The notes under the pieces: model-generated
Seen by the model: the letters and a program-made list of their open reading frames with translations, nothing else
The model's database searches: none
What the model was told of the DNA's origin: nothing
Assembly: GCA_003427395.1 (NCBI GenBank)
Contig: BFEA01000378.1
Span: 800,745-845,600, forward strand
DNA: 44,856 nt
Direction of reading: 5' to 3'
Source of the DNA: Chara braunii
Taxonomy: Eukaryota; Streptophyta; Charophyceae; Charales; Characeae
Shown: positions 22,238 through 31,202 of the stretch, in pieces
Layout of the letters: every line of letters begins with the position of its first letter
Numbering within the stretch: position 1 is the stretch's first letter
Translations under genes and position numbers: made by a program

Positions 22238-22283
22238 CCTGCATAACAAAGAGGAGACAAACAGGAGCACACAGAGGGTAAGC
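22238..22283 (-). promoter_or_regulatory. Candidate 3' splice site before the 3' Gag-like gene (A)
   Basis: Minus strand: branch-point-like GCTTACC (22283-22277, branch A at 22279), then a T/C-rich tract (TTTGTCTCCTCTTTGTTATG), then CAG|G with the intron ending at 22239. The exon would start 23 nt before the ATG at 22215. Element B has the same set with identical 40-nt branch-to-AG spacing, so it is probably selected. The donor was not identified because A's 5' part is not in the window. Confidence 0.6.
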
Positions 22284-22401
22284 ATGTTGGATACACAACA
22301 GGAGACAGACATAGTCCTCCCACAACTATCCCAACCATCTACCTATCTACATTGGCATTCATACATACACGAGTCTAATCAAGAAGTCACAACCTGTCAC
22401 G

Positions 22402-23337
22402 CTATTCTACTAAGAACAATATCTCATACATTCTACTTATACTACTGCTCCTATATAACGTGCTCAGAAAGTGACTGTAACTGCTGCGGCCCATTATCAC
22501 CTGGTCATGAGCCACAAACTTTTTCATCCTCGAGCCTGACACCCAATTTTTCCACGCCGTCTCGTTCAACTCCTCAATCTGATAGGCTTCGTGCTTCCCA
22601 CACCTGGTGACCCTGTATGGTCCCAACCACCTCTTGTCCAGCTTCCGTGACCACTGCTTCTCCAACGATGAGTCATACAACAACACAATGTCTCCTACCT
22701 TGAGGGGTTCTTTCCTTACCCTCGCCATCTTATCCCACCTGAACTTGTCCTTGGCGCGACTGTAAGCCGTCCTACTGGCCGCCTCCTCAATCCTGTCTTC
22801 TATAGCATCAATTTGACGTGCCCTTAAGTCAAGCAGTTCTTCAAACGTCAGATCAGTCTCGAGATTCTGCCGCCTCCAGGTCTTTAGGAAGCTTTCAATA
22901 GGAAATGTGGCATGCCTGCCATACCATAACGTGGTCGGTGCATAGTCGGTTCTTCTCCTGACAGTAATATTTGGCCTCTTTCCAGCGATCCTTAGAAAAT
23001 TTGGCCACTGATGGGGTCTGCCATCAGTCCACTTGGCGAGAAGATTCGTGATGGTGCTATGCCCTCTTTCCACCGGTGCATTAACTTGACGGTGCGCCGC
23101 AGTAGTGTACTCGGCGATTACCCCATACCTCTTCAAAAGAGTTTTTACTTCCGCATAGGTGAACTCAGATCCTCTGTCCATCACAAATCTTGAGACAAAG
23201 GGGTAGCGTAGGTAATATTCTTCGATGCATCGGGCCATCGTTTCCCCAGTCTTCGTGCGAATGACCCGACCATCGACAAATCCAAAGAGGTTGTCCCGCA
23301 CATCAAAGATAAAGTTGTAACCCCCTATCCCCAGCGG
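22402..23337 (-). pseudogene. Integrase, C-terminal half, element A
   Basis: The reading frame starts at the junction with B's LTR (23337) and runs intact to a stop at 22402. It contains GYNFIFDVRDN of the integrase core, VMDRGSEF (second D of the DDE triad), TTAAHRQVNAPVERGHST (with E), and a C-terminal domain including YGRHATFPIESF, VGDIVLLYDSSLEKQWSRKL and RWLGPYRVTRC (the GPY/F module). The zinc-binding HHCC domain and first catalytic D are missing because the gene is cut at 23337. It catalyses cDNA insertion in intact Ty3/gypsy elements. The part before about residue 10 of this frame derives from B's LTR. Confidence 0.8.
23333..23337. repeat. Putative target-site duplication copy (AGCGG)
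   Basis: The five bases directly before B's terminal TG. The matching copy would lie beyond the right edge of the window, so this cannot be confirmed here. Confidence 0.3.
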
Positions 23338-24865
23338 TGTCGAGCGCATCAATCTGGCACCACTCATAGGTAGCGCGGGACCCTCCCGACCTCGTCACGC
23401 AGGAGTTGGACCAACCTTCCCGCGAACACACAAATGGAGCTTCCTTAGGCCGCTCCAGCCGGGTGCGCCAGCCATACCTCTCGCGAGCCCCTACGACAGG
23501 ACAGGGCCTACGCAAGGCACGACTACCTCCATCTTACGGGAGCAGTCACCTCCCTTCGGTGGGCGTATCCCCGCCGAGCTACCAGTCCACAGTACGAAAG
23601 TTGATCAGCTGCAATCGCAGAGGTGGACCAGCCGAGGGCGTTTCTCGTTCGCTGTAGCATAAGGGGTACGCGCGGTACCACGCCTCTATCGGACCCGCAC
23701 GCGAACCGACATCGTGGGGGGCTGAGGTCCCAAGCACGGCTCGTCGCCGGTCGACTAGGACGCATCCCACACGCCACGCGCACACCACTATAAGGTATAT
23801 AAAAGTAAAGCACACGCACACACGCACACAAGTACTGAACGACGCAAAGGACGTACAACGTGACACCCTCATAGTCCCTTAGTATTCATCCCATAACTTC
23901 CTGGTGCGGGAATCAGCTGAGCGTCGTGCGCGAGCCTTAATATAAAGCCGCGCGGGCGTAGGCCTTCTCATATTGACTAGCAATGCCAACGCACACAAGC
24001 AGTCGCAAAGATGGTGTACTATGCAGTGCCCATAATTGAGCGGTCCCTTGTGGATCCGAGTACCGCTTATGACACTCACGTATCAGACTCGAAGTATCGT
24101 GAAGGTTTCGCCCTTCACGACATTGTACGGCTGAAGGACTAGCCGTGCGGCCGCCGCGGCACGTCCGGCTTTCGGCCCGAGCGCCTTGGCGGTCAAGGCA
24201 AATAGGCTCTGCCCGAGTGGGGTCCCCTTTAGTGCAGGGCCTAGGGCTTGGGATGTCCTGGAGAAGGACCTTGAATTCCGGCCCAGGACCAACGTCCGAC
24301 TAGCAATCTCAAAGAAACACTTATATAAGTAATGGGGTCATCCTTTCTCTACTAGCCCAACCCCTGATTAACTCCTTAGCACGCGGCCCCTTTCAGACCA
24401 CACAAGTACCCTACATAGGTACGCATACATACGCATATACACACATATGCACACATATGGGAATGAACGTGTGACGATCACATCTCACAATCAAAGTGGG
24501 TCTCCTCATGCACATATATAAGATCGCAGGGCAGTCCAATCCAATAATCCAAGCCACAGAACATACCTTCAATCACATCAAAGAGTCAAGCACAAGTCCA
24601 TACACTACACGGAGTCAACTCCAACCAATCTCTATGCTCATACCCTTTGCCTCAACCATGCAAGCCCCAACCTCCAGCCAACCAACCTTAAGTAAATACT
24701 CAGTACCTTTGTTAAATGTCCATTCAATAAAAGTCCGGGTGAAACCTTAACAAAACAGAAAAGATCACCAGGGCTGAAGCCTCTTTAGGTTGAGTAAGGA
24801 GAGTGGGTAGGGGTTGAGTCGTAAACCGACGAATCGGCAACCGACCTGTTATCTGTGATAACAGA
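23338..24865 (-). repeat. 3' LTR of element B (terminal 1.5 kb; inner edge not defined)
   Basis: Starts TGTCGAGCGCATC and matches 43236-44769 base for base with scattered substitutions. A perfect stem-loop CTGTTATC (24846-24853) / GATAACAG (24857-24864) closes the matched part, because the right-hand copy diverges there. The true inner (right) edge of this LTR cannot be set, since the 5' LTR leaves the window. Confidence 0.75.
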
Positions 24866-25114
24866 AGGTGATCCTAACAGGATCAAGCAGAGTCCAGCCC
24901 ACGTCCTAAAGCGACTTGATTCAAGAGACCTGTGACACAAGTCAGGCCAACCTCAAGCTAAGTTTACACGCTCAGGGAGAGTACTCTCCACATCCTAACC
25001 CTACTCGAGCCGTCATATCTAATCAAGTCTAGGTCCACCTCTAGATAGCACTCAGCGTAAGGTGGACCTCGACATAGCCTCCCCTACATAGGTCGCCACT
25101 TGTCAAAATATAGG

Positions 25115-25690
25115 CTAACTCCTCTAACTTAGGAAAATTTCGGCGGCGCTTCCCGTCGGAAAAGTGACATAGCAGAAAATATATTAGTCCAAAAAAGACA
25201 AACTTTGGATCCCAGAAAGTCAAAATTTGACTAACTCCCTGACCTAGCAAAAATTTGGGTAGCATTTCCTTCAGAGAGGGAGGCCCCCCACATCTATACT
25301 AAGTCAGACGTGAACTTAGACATAAAGTCTAAGTCCTGTCACGACAAAATCTCAACCAACTTCTTAGCTTTGTAGAAATTTCGGCAGCGCTTCCCATTGG
25401 GAAAGTGCTAGTCCAAGATTTGTACAAGGCCAAGTTTGGGACGTGACAATGACTTTGACCCTTCAAGGCCTAATTTTTCGCTAACTTCCTGAATTAGTAA
25501 AAATTTGGGCAGCACCTCCTTTAGAAAAGGAGGCTCCCCAGATTCCTACTAAGTCAAAGAAGTCATCAAGACCGGATCCTAAAAAAGTCAAAGTTTTGAC
25601 TAACTCCTTGATTTTGTAGAAATTTCGGCAGCGCTTCCCGTAGAGAAAGTGGCTTGTCAAGATTTATACAAGACCAAGTACGAATCAAAA
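25115..25690. repeat. Five tandem units of about 120 bp in an ABABA pattern
   Basis: Units start with C(T/C)AACT(C/T)C at about 25115, 25231, 25356, 25481 and 25600. Units 1, 3 and 5 share AAATTTCGGC(G/A)GCGCTTCCC followed by GAAAGTG. Units 2 and 4 share AAAAATTTGGG(T/C)AGCA, then GGAGGC(C/T)CCCCA. This is a higher-order repeat of about 241 bp made of two related monomers. Several units contain a small self-complementary core, such as CTTCCC..GGGAAG in unit 3 and CCTCCTTT..AAAAGGAGG in unit 4. Confidence 0.8.
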
Positions 25691-25962
25691 GATCCCAGAA
25701 AATGCAGAAATTAATCTAATTAAAAAAAACGAGCCCAGAAAATGCAGGAAATGACTCTTACTCCTGTGGCTCTAACATGTGGCGAGCAACTACAGCAACT
25801 ACCTATCAAATCCAAACTCAGACTAAGAAGTGGCATCACTCGGTCACATGCAGGCCAAACCACAGACATGCATTCTCCCACCTTCCCCAAGTTACCTTAG
25901 CAACCAATAGTTCGTAGTCTTTCAATGATTTATCCCTTATACCCAGCTTACCTAGGGCATAA

Positions 25963-26686
25963 GGCTAGACCACCCAAACTTATGGAATATGTCTAGCCCA
26001 GCCAAGAAGCATACACAAACCAAGGGCACAACAACTTTTCTCTTCTTTGGACATATGACTAGGCCATCCTAGTCGCCCTGAACTGTCTAAGTATCCAAGG
26101 TTTATATAATTGTCTGTACTTAGTCTTTTGAGGTAGCATATAGCTGAGCCGATCATCTTCAGCTCAAGACTCAGCCTGCCCCTTCGTACCACAAGTTTAT
26201 TCTTAGTTAAGTACTCTCTTCAGTTGGTGATAAGCTATAGTCAGGCCACCCAAACTTATGGAACCCTGCCTGACTAGCCTGTTCATAGATAGTATAATAG
26301 TAAAGTATATCAAAGTTATAGCCTTCCGGTTCCAGCATGTGCGAGGCGTTGGACCAAGACCACCCAAACTTATGGAACATGTCTTGGTCCTCAGCCTGGT
26401 TTATTTCTCTTGGACCAAAGCAGGAAGAGGTAAAACCACTCAACCTTATGGGACATGCTCACCTCCTCGTTCAGAAACCAAAGAAACTGTCAAAAACCCC
26501 AAATAAACAAGGTCGCCAGACTACCCAAACTTATGGATTTGACTAGCACCTAAAGAAGCAATCACATTCAGCCCTCACAAGTCAGAGCAACCAGACCACC
26601 CAAACTTATGGATTTGTCTGGTCCTCCAGGCAATACAAAATAAAAACACAGCACTGGGCCTTCCCAAACTTATGGAATTGGCCCAG
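25963..26686. repeat. Array of seven hairpins with variable stems and constant loop
   Basis: Perfect stems around the constant loop CACCCAAACTTATGGA: GGCTAGAC 25963-25970 with GTCTAGCC 25991-25998; TAGTCAGGC 26238-26246 with GCCTGACTA 26268-26276; GGACCAAGAC 26351-26360 with GTCTTGGTCC 26381-26390; ACCAGAC 26590-26596 with GTCTGGT 26616-26622; CTGGGCC 26654-26660 with GGCCCAG 26680-26686. Two decayed units lie at about 26428-26466 (GAGGT/ACCTC) and 26513-26551. Loops are 19-21 nt. Stem sequence changes from unit to unit while pairing is kept. Confidence 0.85.
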
Positions 26687-29326
26687 CCTTTGGTTGACCC
26701 AGTCAAACTTCATGCAATACTGTCTTTCTCCCACCCTTCCCCCNGATGCAATCCCACAGTCTGCGTTCACTCAGGCAAAACAAAGAAGTAAAACTGACAT
26801 TGTACATGCCTTCCTTTACTTTGTCTGATTATGTCCTGAAATAGAAAGCAAGAATCATAGGGACAAGCAGACATACATCAAACAAACCATAGGGGGATAT
26901 GCAAACATGGGTGTAGTGGGGTATACAGGTAGAGAGANATTACCTGATGGTTCCCTGCCTCCAGAACCTCGCCTAGGTTCCGACCGGGCTCCCGCAATCG
27001 GTGGGATGACTCCCCATAGAGTCTTGATGAGGTTCTACAGGTTGAAACTCCGCCTGCCACCTTCCTCTCGTAACCAACAGACTAGACTGAGAGTGAGAAG
27101 GGCAGAAAGAGAGGATATAGAGACTCTCAGAGGGGTGCACTAAGACTTGCATGAGGGGGCCTTGTTATCTTGGTTCGCATGAGGGCCCCGCAATGGCAGC
27201 CAGCTGACAGCTTGGTTAACGAATTCCGGCTGCTGAAGTAACCCTCCTCACGAGCCCCCAACGTATGGCCTCCAGCTCCCCTCCTAAGTCCTACCTACTC
27301 CCCTAAGCTCAACTGTCGCTGCCCAACTCCCTGCATCAGTCCTTACGTGCAGCGGAAGTAGCATCCCACAGCGGCCAGCGGCAATGGCCGCAATCACCAA
27401 TAGTCACCAACAGACTGCATCAACGGTGGTCAACAGCAATGGTAGCGACCACCAACAGTCCTCAACTGCAACCCTCAGTGGCTCGTAGCGGTATACAATA
27501 GTATGCAGTGATCAACAACAATGTACGCTGCTTTAATAGGGGTTGCTCATGCCTAGCCCGCAGTAACAGTGATATGGGACAGCACGCAGTAGCACGGGGT
27601 AGTGCGCAGTAGTTTGTAGTACCCAGCCGTGGAAGTTGCGCACAGTCAGAAACAGGCACAGCAGCGAAGACTGTTTCAGCCCGGCCGCGGTGACAACACT
27701 ATCCCCAGCATGGCCTACAACAACAGTTAATAATCGTAGTACGTAGCGGCAGTGTACTTGCAGTAGTCCGCACCCCACCCTCGTCCACAACAATTTGCGC
27801 GCAGATGCTCAGTCCGCGACCATAGTCCGAATCTCGATGCAGCAGACAGCAGCCGCGAAAAATAACAGTCAGCAATGGCTAACCGTAGTCAACAGGGGTC
27901 ACANCCGCAGTCTAGACACAGTCAGCGGCCCCGCAATAGTTTGCGGCAGCTGGCCTCAGCAGGCTGTTCATGCAGCTTTCAACCAGTAGCCTGTAATTCG
28001 AGCACACTATGCTGCCACAGTTTTCCACTGTCAATACCAGCAGCTGCAGCCTGTGCTCAAACAGTGACATAATCGAAGTTTGTGGTTAGTTATGCATACT
28101 AGTCAACGGCGGGCGGCAATAGCGGCTCGTGAGTGGTACGTACTGCAACAACCACAATAGCGACACCTCGGGTTTCTCTCTGATGGTAAGGCGTGAGTGG
28201 CCCTCTCTAGTTAGCACAGCCCACCACGTCTGCTCAATCGGCCGCCCCTTAGTCAACACAACACCCTCGCCTGGCTGTGTATGGCCCACCCACGGCTAAC
28301 AGTTGTAGGCACGCCGACTTGTCTTACACCACGTCCATTATACAACAAAAGTCCTTTCTCGTGTTCCGGTCATCCCCCGACCGGAATTTCAGTTACAACT
28401 AACCTTCCGTCAACCACAACTGTAACCCGACAGTCCTGTAGGACTTACTCAGCATCTCGTGATCAGTAGGCAAGCCTAGGGAGGAGCGTATCAGAGCGCC
28501 GTAAGCTGGTCACAAAGCCTCACAGTGCGTGCCACTTCATTAGGTACGTCATTGATTTCCAGTTCGTTTCGCGCCCCCTTTTCTCTATATGATGAGCACC
28601 GTACTTGCTAGGCGCGCCCAACAGCCTCTCTTACATGCCCCTTGCACCGGGTGAGTAAGCACAATAATCATGGCAATTATACCACGGGGATGGTGATAAA
28701 CACCACGAGCACGCCCGATCTGATACGAGACCAAGGATCAGTATGAGCGGGACCTCCNCTNCAGACACCCTGGCGGTATAACGGCAACCACCCAGCGAAG
28801 AGCAGACACCACTGTTCGAAAATNCAGCATCAATCCCTTCAAAAAAACGGTCCTCACCGAAGTACGGGCATCACCCGGTCCTCCTTTGCATAACAGCGGC
28901 CCTNCGAGCAGTATGACTAGTACAGCGACCCCAGCCACCTCTGAAGACCGCTGTACCAGCAGCCCCGCAGGGGACCACGATAATCGGTTTCGTTCTTAAT
29001 CAGCAACTTCCCAGGCCCAAGCCGGACCACAGCGGCAACCTGGCAGCGGCAGTACCAAGTGAAACAATGTAGCAGCTCATCCGAACTGTTGTCTCAATCC
29101 CCAAAGCTGTTCAGTAATCAGTAACCCGACCGCCAGCCTTGTGATGGTGGCTGTCCACTTGCGCTTGAAGCAACGACAATCCTGATGCTGTTAGCGACGT
29201 GTAGTAACTCTTCTACAGCGGTGGCTAACACCGCAGCAGTCAGACCTACGANGACTGCCCCNTTATGAANCGTGTCTGAGAGGNACGCTGATGGCCGTAA
29301 CCACANAAGCTACCCGCAATCCCGTC

Positions 29327-29678
29327 GTTACTAGCAGTCCGGGAATGAACTTGCCCGCCGGGTACAGCCAAGTGCATTCACCTGAGACATACAGTTGTTA
29401 TTTTGGAGAATTTCAAGGTCTCGTCAACTGCAACCTGCACGACGAGGGGCATCGTTGTGGTAAAGGTACGCACAGTTACGGCCCTGTCTCTTATACACAT
29501 TTAGATGTGTATAAGAGACAGGTTACTAGCAGTCCGGGAATGAACTTGCCCGCCGGGTACAGCCAAGTGCATTCACCTGAGACATACAGTTGTTATTTTG
29601 GAGAATTTCAAGGTCTCGTCAACTGCAACCTGCACGACGAGGGGCATCGTTGTGGTAAAGGTACGCACAGTTACGGCC
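29327..29678. other. Assembly artefact: Nextera junction flanked by a 157-bp duplication
   Basis: 29484-29521 is a 38-base palindrome, CTGTCTCTTATACACAT followed by TTAGATGTGTATAAGAGACAG. It is two head-to-head 19-base Tn5 mosaic ends as used in Nextera mate-pair circularisation, with one mismatch. It is flanked by two identical 157-base copies (29327-29483 and 29522-29678). The translated junction VSYTHLDVYKRQ is a well-known adapter-derived peptide. This is not biology; one copy plus the adapter should be removed. Confidence 0.97.
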
Positions 29679-30551
29679 ACTGCCGTGGCTACCAATGGCA
29701 ATCTGACTACCATGGGTGGCAGCGGAATCACCGCCTGGAGCAACAACGGGCTTTGAGGTGACGAGCAAACTCTCAGCTCGGCCACGGGCGGCAAGTCCAC
29801 CAGCAGGTAAAAGAGATTCTCGATGACAGAAACGATGATCCAGCCGGTGTGAACCACGCCCACGACCCCTCGTGGCCTAAAATCCCGTTGGTGGTCACTT
29901 CGAAGAACCGCCCTCCACTGCTCACCAAAGTGCTCAGATGAGAATGAACCTTCCCCAGAAACATGGGAAGATGCATCACATATACTCGTAGTACCAACCT
30001 TCACCCCTTAGCGCAGCTCCCGACTTACGTAGCACTGAAACCACAGCTCCGATGCGGCATCTGACCCTAACAACGGGCTCGCAATGGCAAACAACCCCCT
30101 ACTAGAGTTCTCCCTCGCCCGACTCGAGTCAGGAACGGGCGAGATACACCTTTTTCCATGCCACCATATCCAGCATCTTTTCCCCTCCGCGCACGCTTTT
30201 TCTTCTTCTACCGCTCCTACTAACTCTACACCAAAACTATCTTCATAGTTGGTCTCGCCTCCCCTCAAAACCCCGAGAACAACTCCTGGTTCGCCCGACT
30301 CCGTCAAGGATCGAGCGAACTAGCGTTTTGTGGTCCGCCATGTTCATCCCTCCGTCACCTCCACTTGCGAATGGACCTGGCGCATAAATGCGTCCAGATG
30401 CACTCCCCTCTGGTCTACGCCTAAACCTCGTTCCCCCACCCCCTTGCCGCTGAGTACCCTCCCGCCTGGCACCACTTCCTCCTACCTAGTAGTAACGCAC
30501 AACCTCACAGTCGTGCACCAACTCTCCTTGCTGCCCCGCTAACGGCGGGTG

Positions 30552-30552
<1 letters not shown>

Positions 30553-30603
<51 letters not shown>
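30553..30603. repeat. CT microsatellite (about 25 units)
   Basis: Uninterrupted CT dinucleotides on the + strand (GA on the element's coding strand). The corresponding part of element A (about 16560-16760) is also pyrimidine-rich but not a perfect repeat. A purine run on the coding strand could include a polypurine tract, but no LTR edge could be placed next to it. Confidence 0.9.
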
Positions 30604-30609
<6 letters not shown>

Positions 30610-30727
30610 CTGTCGCCATTCCCTGCCCGCTCTCATAGCGCAGCGCCTAGTGGTTTGGTCGAGCGGAAGCGTAGTAGCGACAGCCCCCGTATGCCACAAC
30701 CGAACAGCAAGGCCGGCCGCTCCCCGG

Positions 30728-30807
30728 CTTTATGCATGTTGTCCTTGCGCAGGGGCCATGCTAATCTACTCTGTATCGTTCCAATTCTAACGGATGTCCC
30801 GCAGGAC
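30728..30807 (-). ncRNA. U6 snRNA-derived segment (pseudogene), copy in element B
   Basis: Minus strand: GTCCTGCGGGACATCCG, then AATTGGAACGATACAGAG, AGATTAGCATGGCCCCTGCG, CAAGGA, and an end near GCATAAAG. It is closer to canonical U6 than the A copy in the 3' part (CATGGCCCCTGCGCAAGGA). The ACAGAGA box is altered to ACAGAGT. The molecule stops before the terminal U6 sequence and T tail. It lies about 2.9 kb from the 3' Gag-like stop, against 3.05 kb in element A, so both were inherited from a common ancestor element. Confidence 0.85.
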
Positions 30808-31146
30808 CACGGCCACAGAGCACAGATGCCCCAGCAGCCCGTGGCTGTATCCACAGGACTAGGCTGCTGGGCTTCTCAACAAGCCCCGGCCCCGGCACCA
30901 GCCTCATCCAAGCGCAGACAAAAAAAAAAAGGTAGGAATAGAAAGACAAGTATATACAAAAATAAAAATAAAAAATTAATAAAATAAGAAAACACGAACG
31001 GGGGAGGGGGGCCGATTGTACATAGTCCCAGCCTCACGGGCCCGCGGCTGGACTCCCCTCAGCAAAACCAAGGGGGATAGTCCCGGGGGACCCTCAACCC
31101 CTCGGCTTTCTTCACGCTGCTCCGCTGCTCCGCTTTGCTGCCCACT

Positions 31147-31202
31147 GGCCTCGACCCCCGTATCTCCGCTGTAACAGTCCGGCACCGTAACCTATAGGGC
31201 TA
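31147..31202 (-). repeat. tRNA-related SINE-like promoter boxes, element B copy
   Basis: Minus strand: A-box-like TAGCCCTATAGGTTACG (31202-31186) and B-box-like GGGGGTCGAGGCC (31159-31147). Homologous to 17309-17254 in element A. No intact tRNA fold. Confidence 0.4.

Larger units (their letters stand above)
12100..23337 (-). mobile_element. Element A: Ty3/gypsy-type retrotransposon, 3' part only
   Basis: In minus-strand order: integrase catalytic core (second half) and C-terminus (23337-22402), a splice-acceptor-like site, a 3' Gag-like gene (22215-19946), then about 7 kb of non-coding DNA homologous throughout to 26.0-33.7 kb of element B. The upstream parts (LTR, gag, RT) are absent because B's LTR begins at 23338 in the middle of the integrase gene. 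If B is a nested insertion, the rest of A should lie to the right of this window. The left boundary is undefined. Confidence 0.65.

Noticed and set aside
25963-26686. CRISPR array (regular constant blocks with varying neighbours)
   Set aside because: The variable parts are self-complementary arms around the constant block, spacing is irregular (about 65-275 bp), and the context is a eukaryotic retrotransposon.
29291-29761. 156-codon + strand ORF containing VSYTHLDVYKRQ
   Set aside because: It runs through a transposase-adapter junction and a duplicated flank, so it is an assembly artefact, not a gene.
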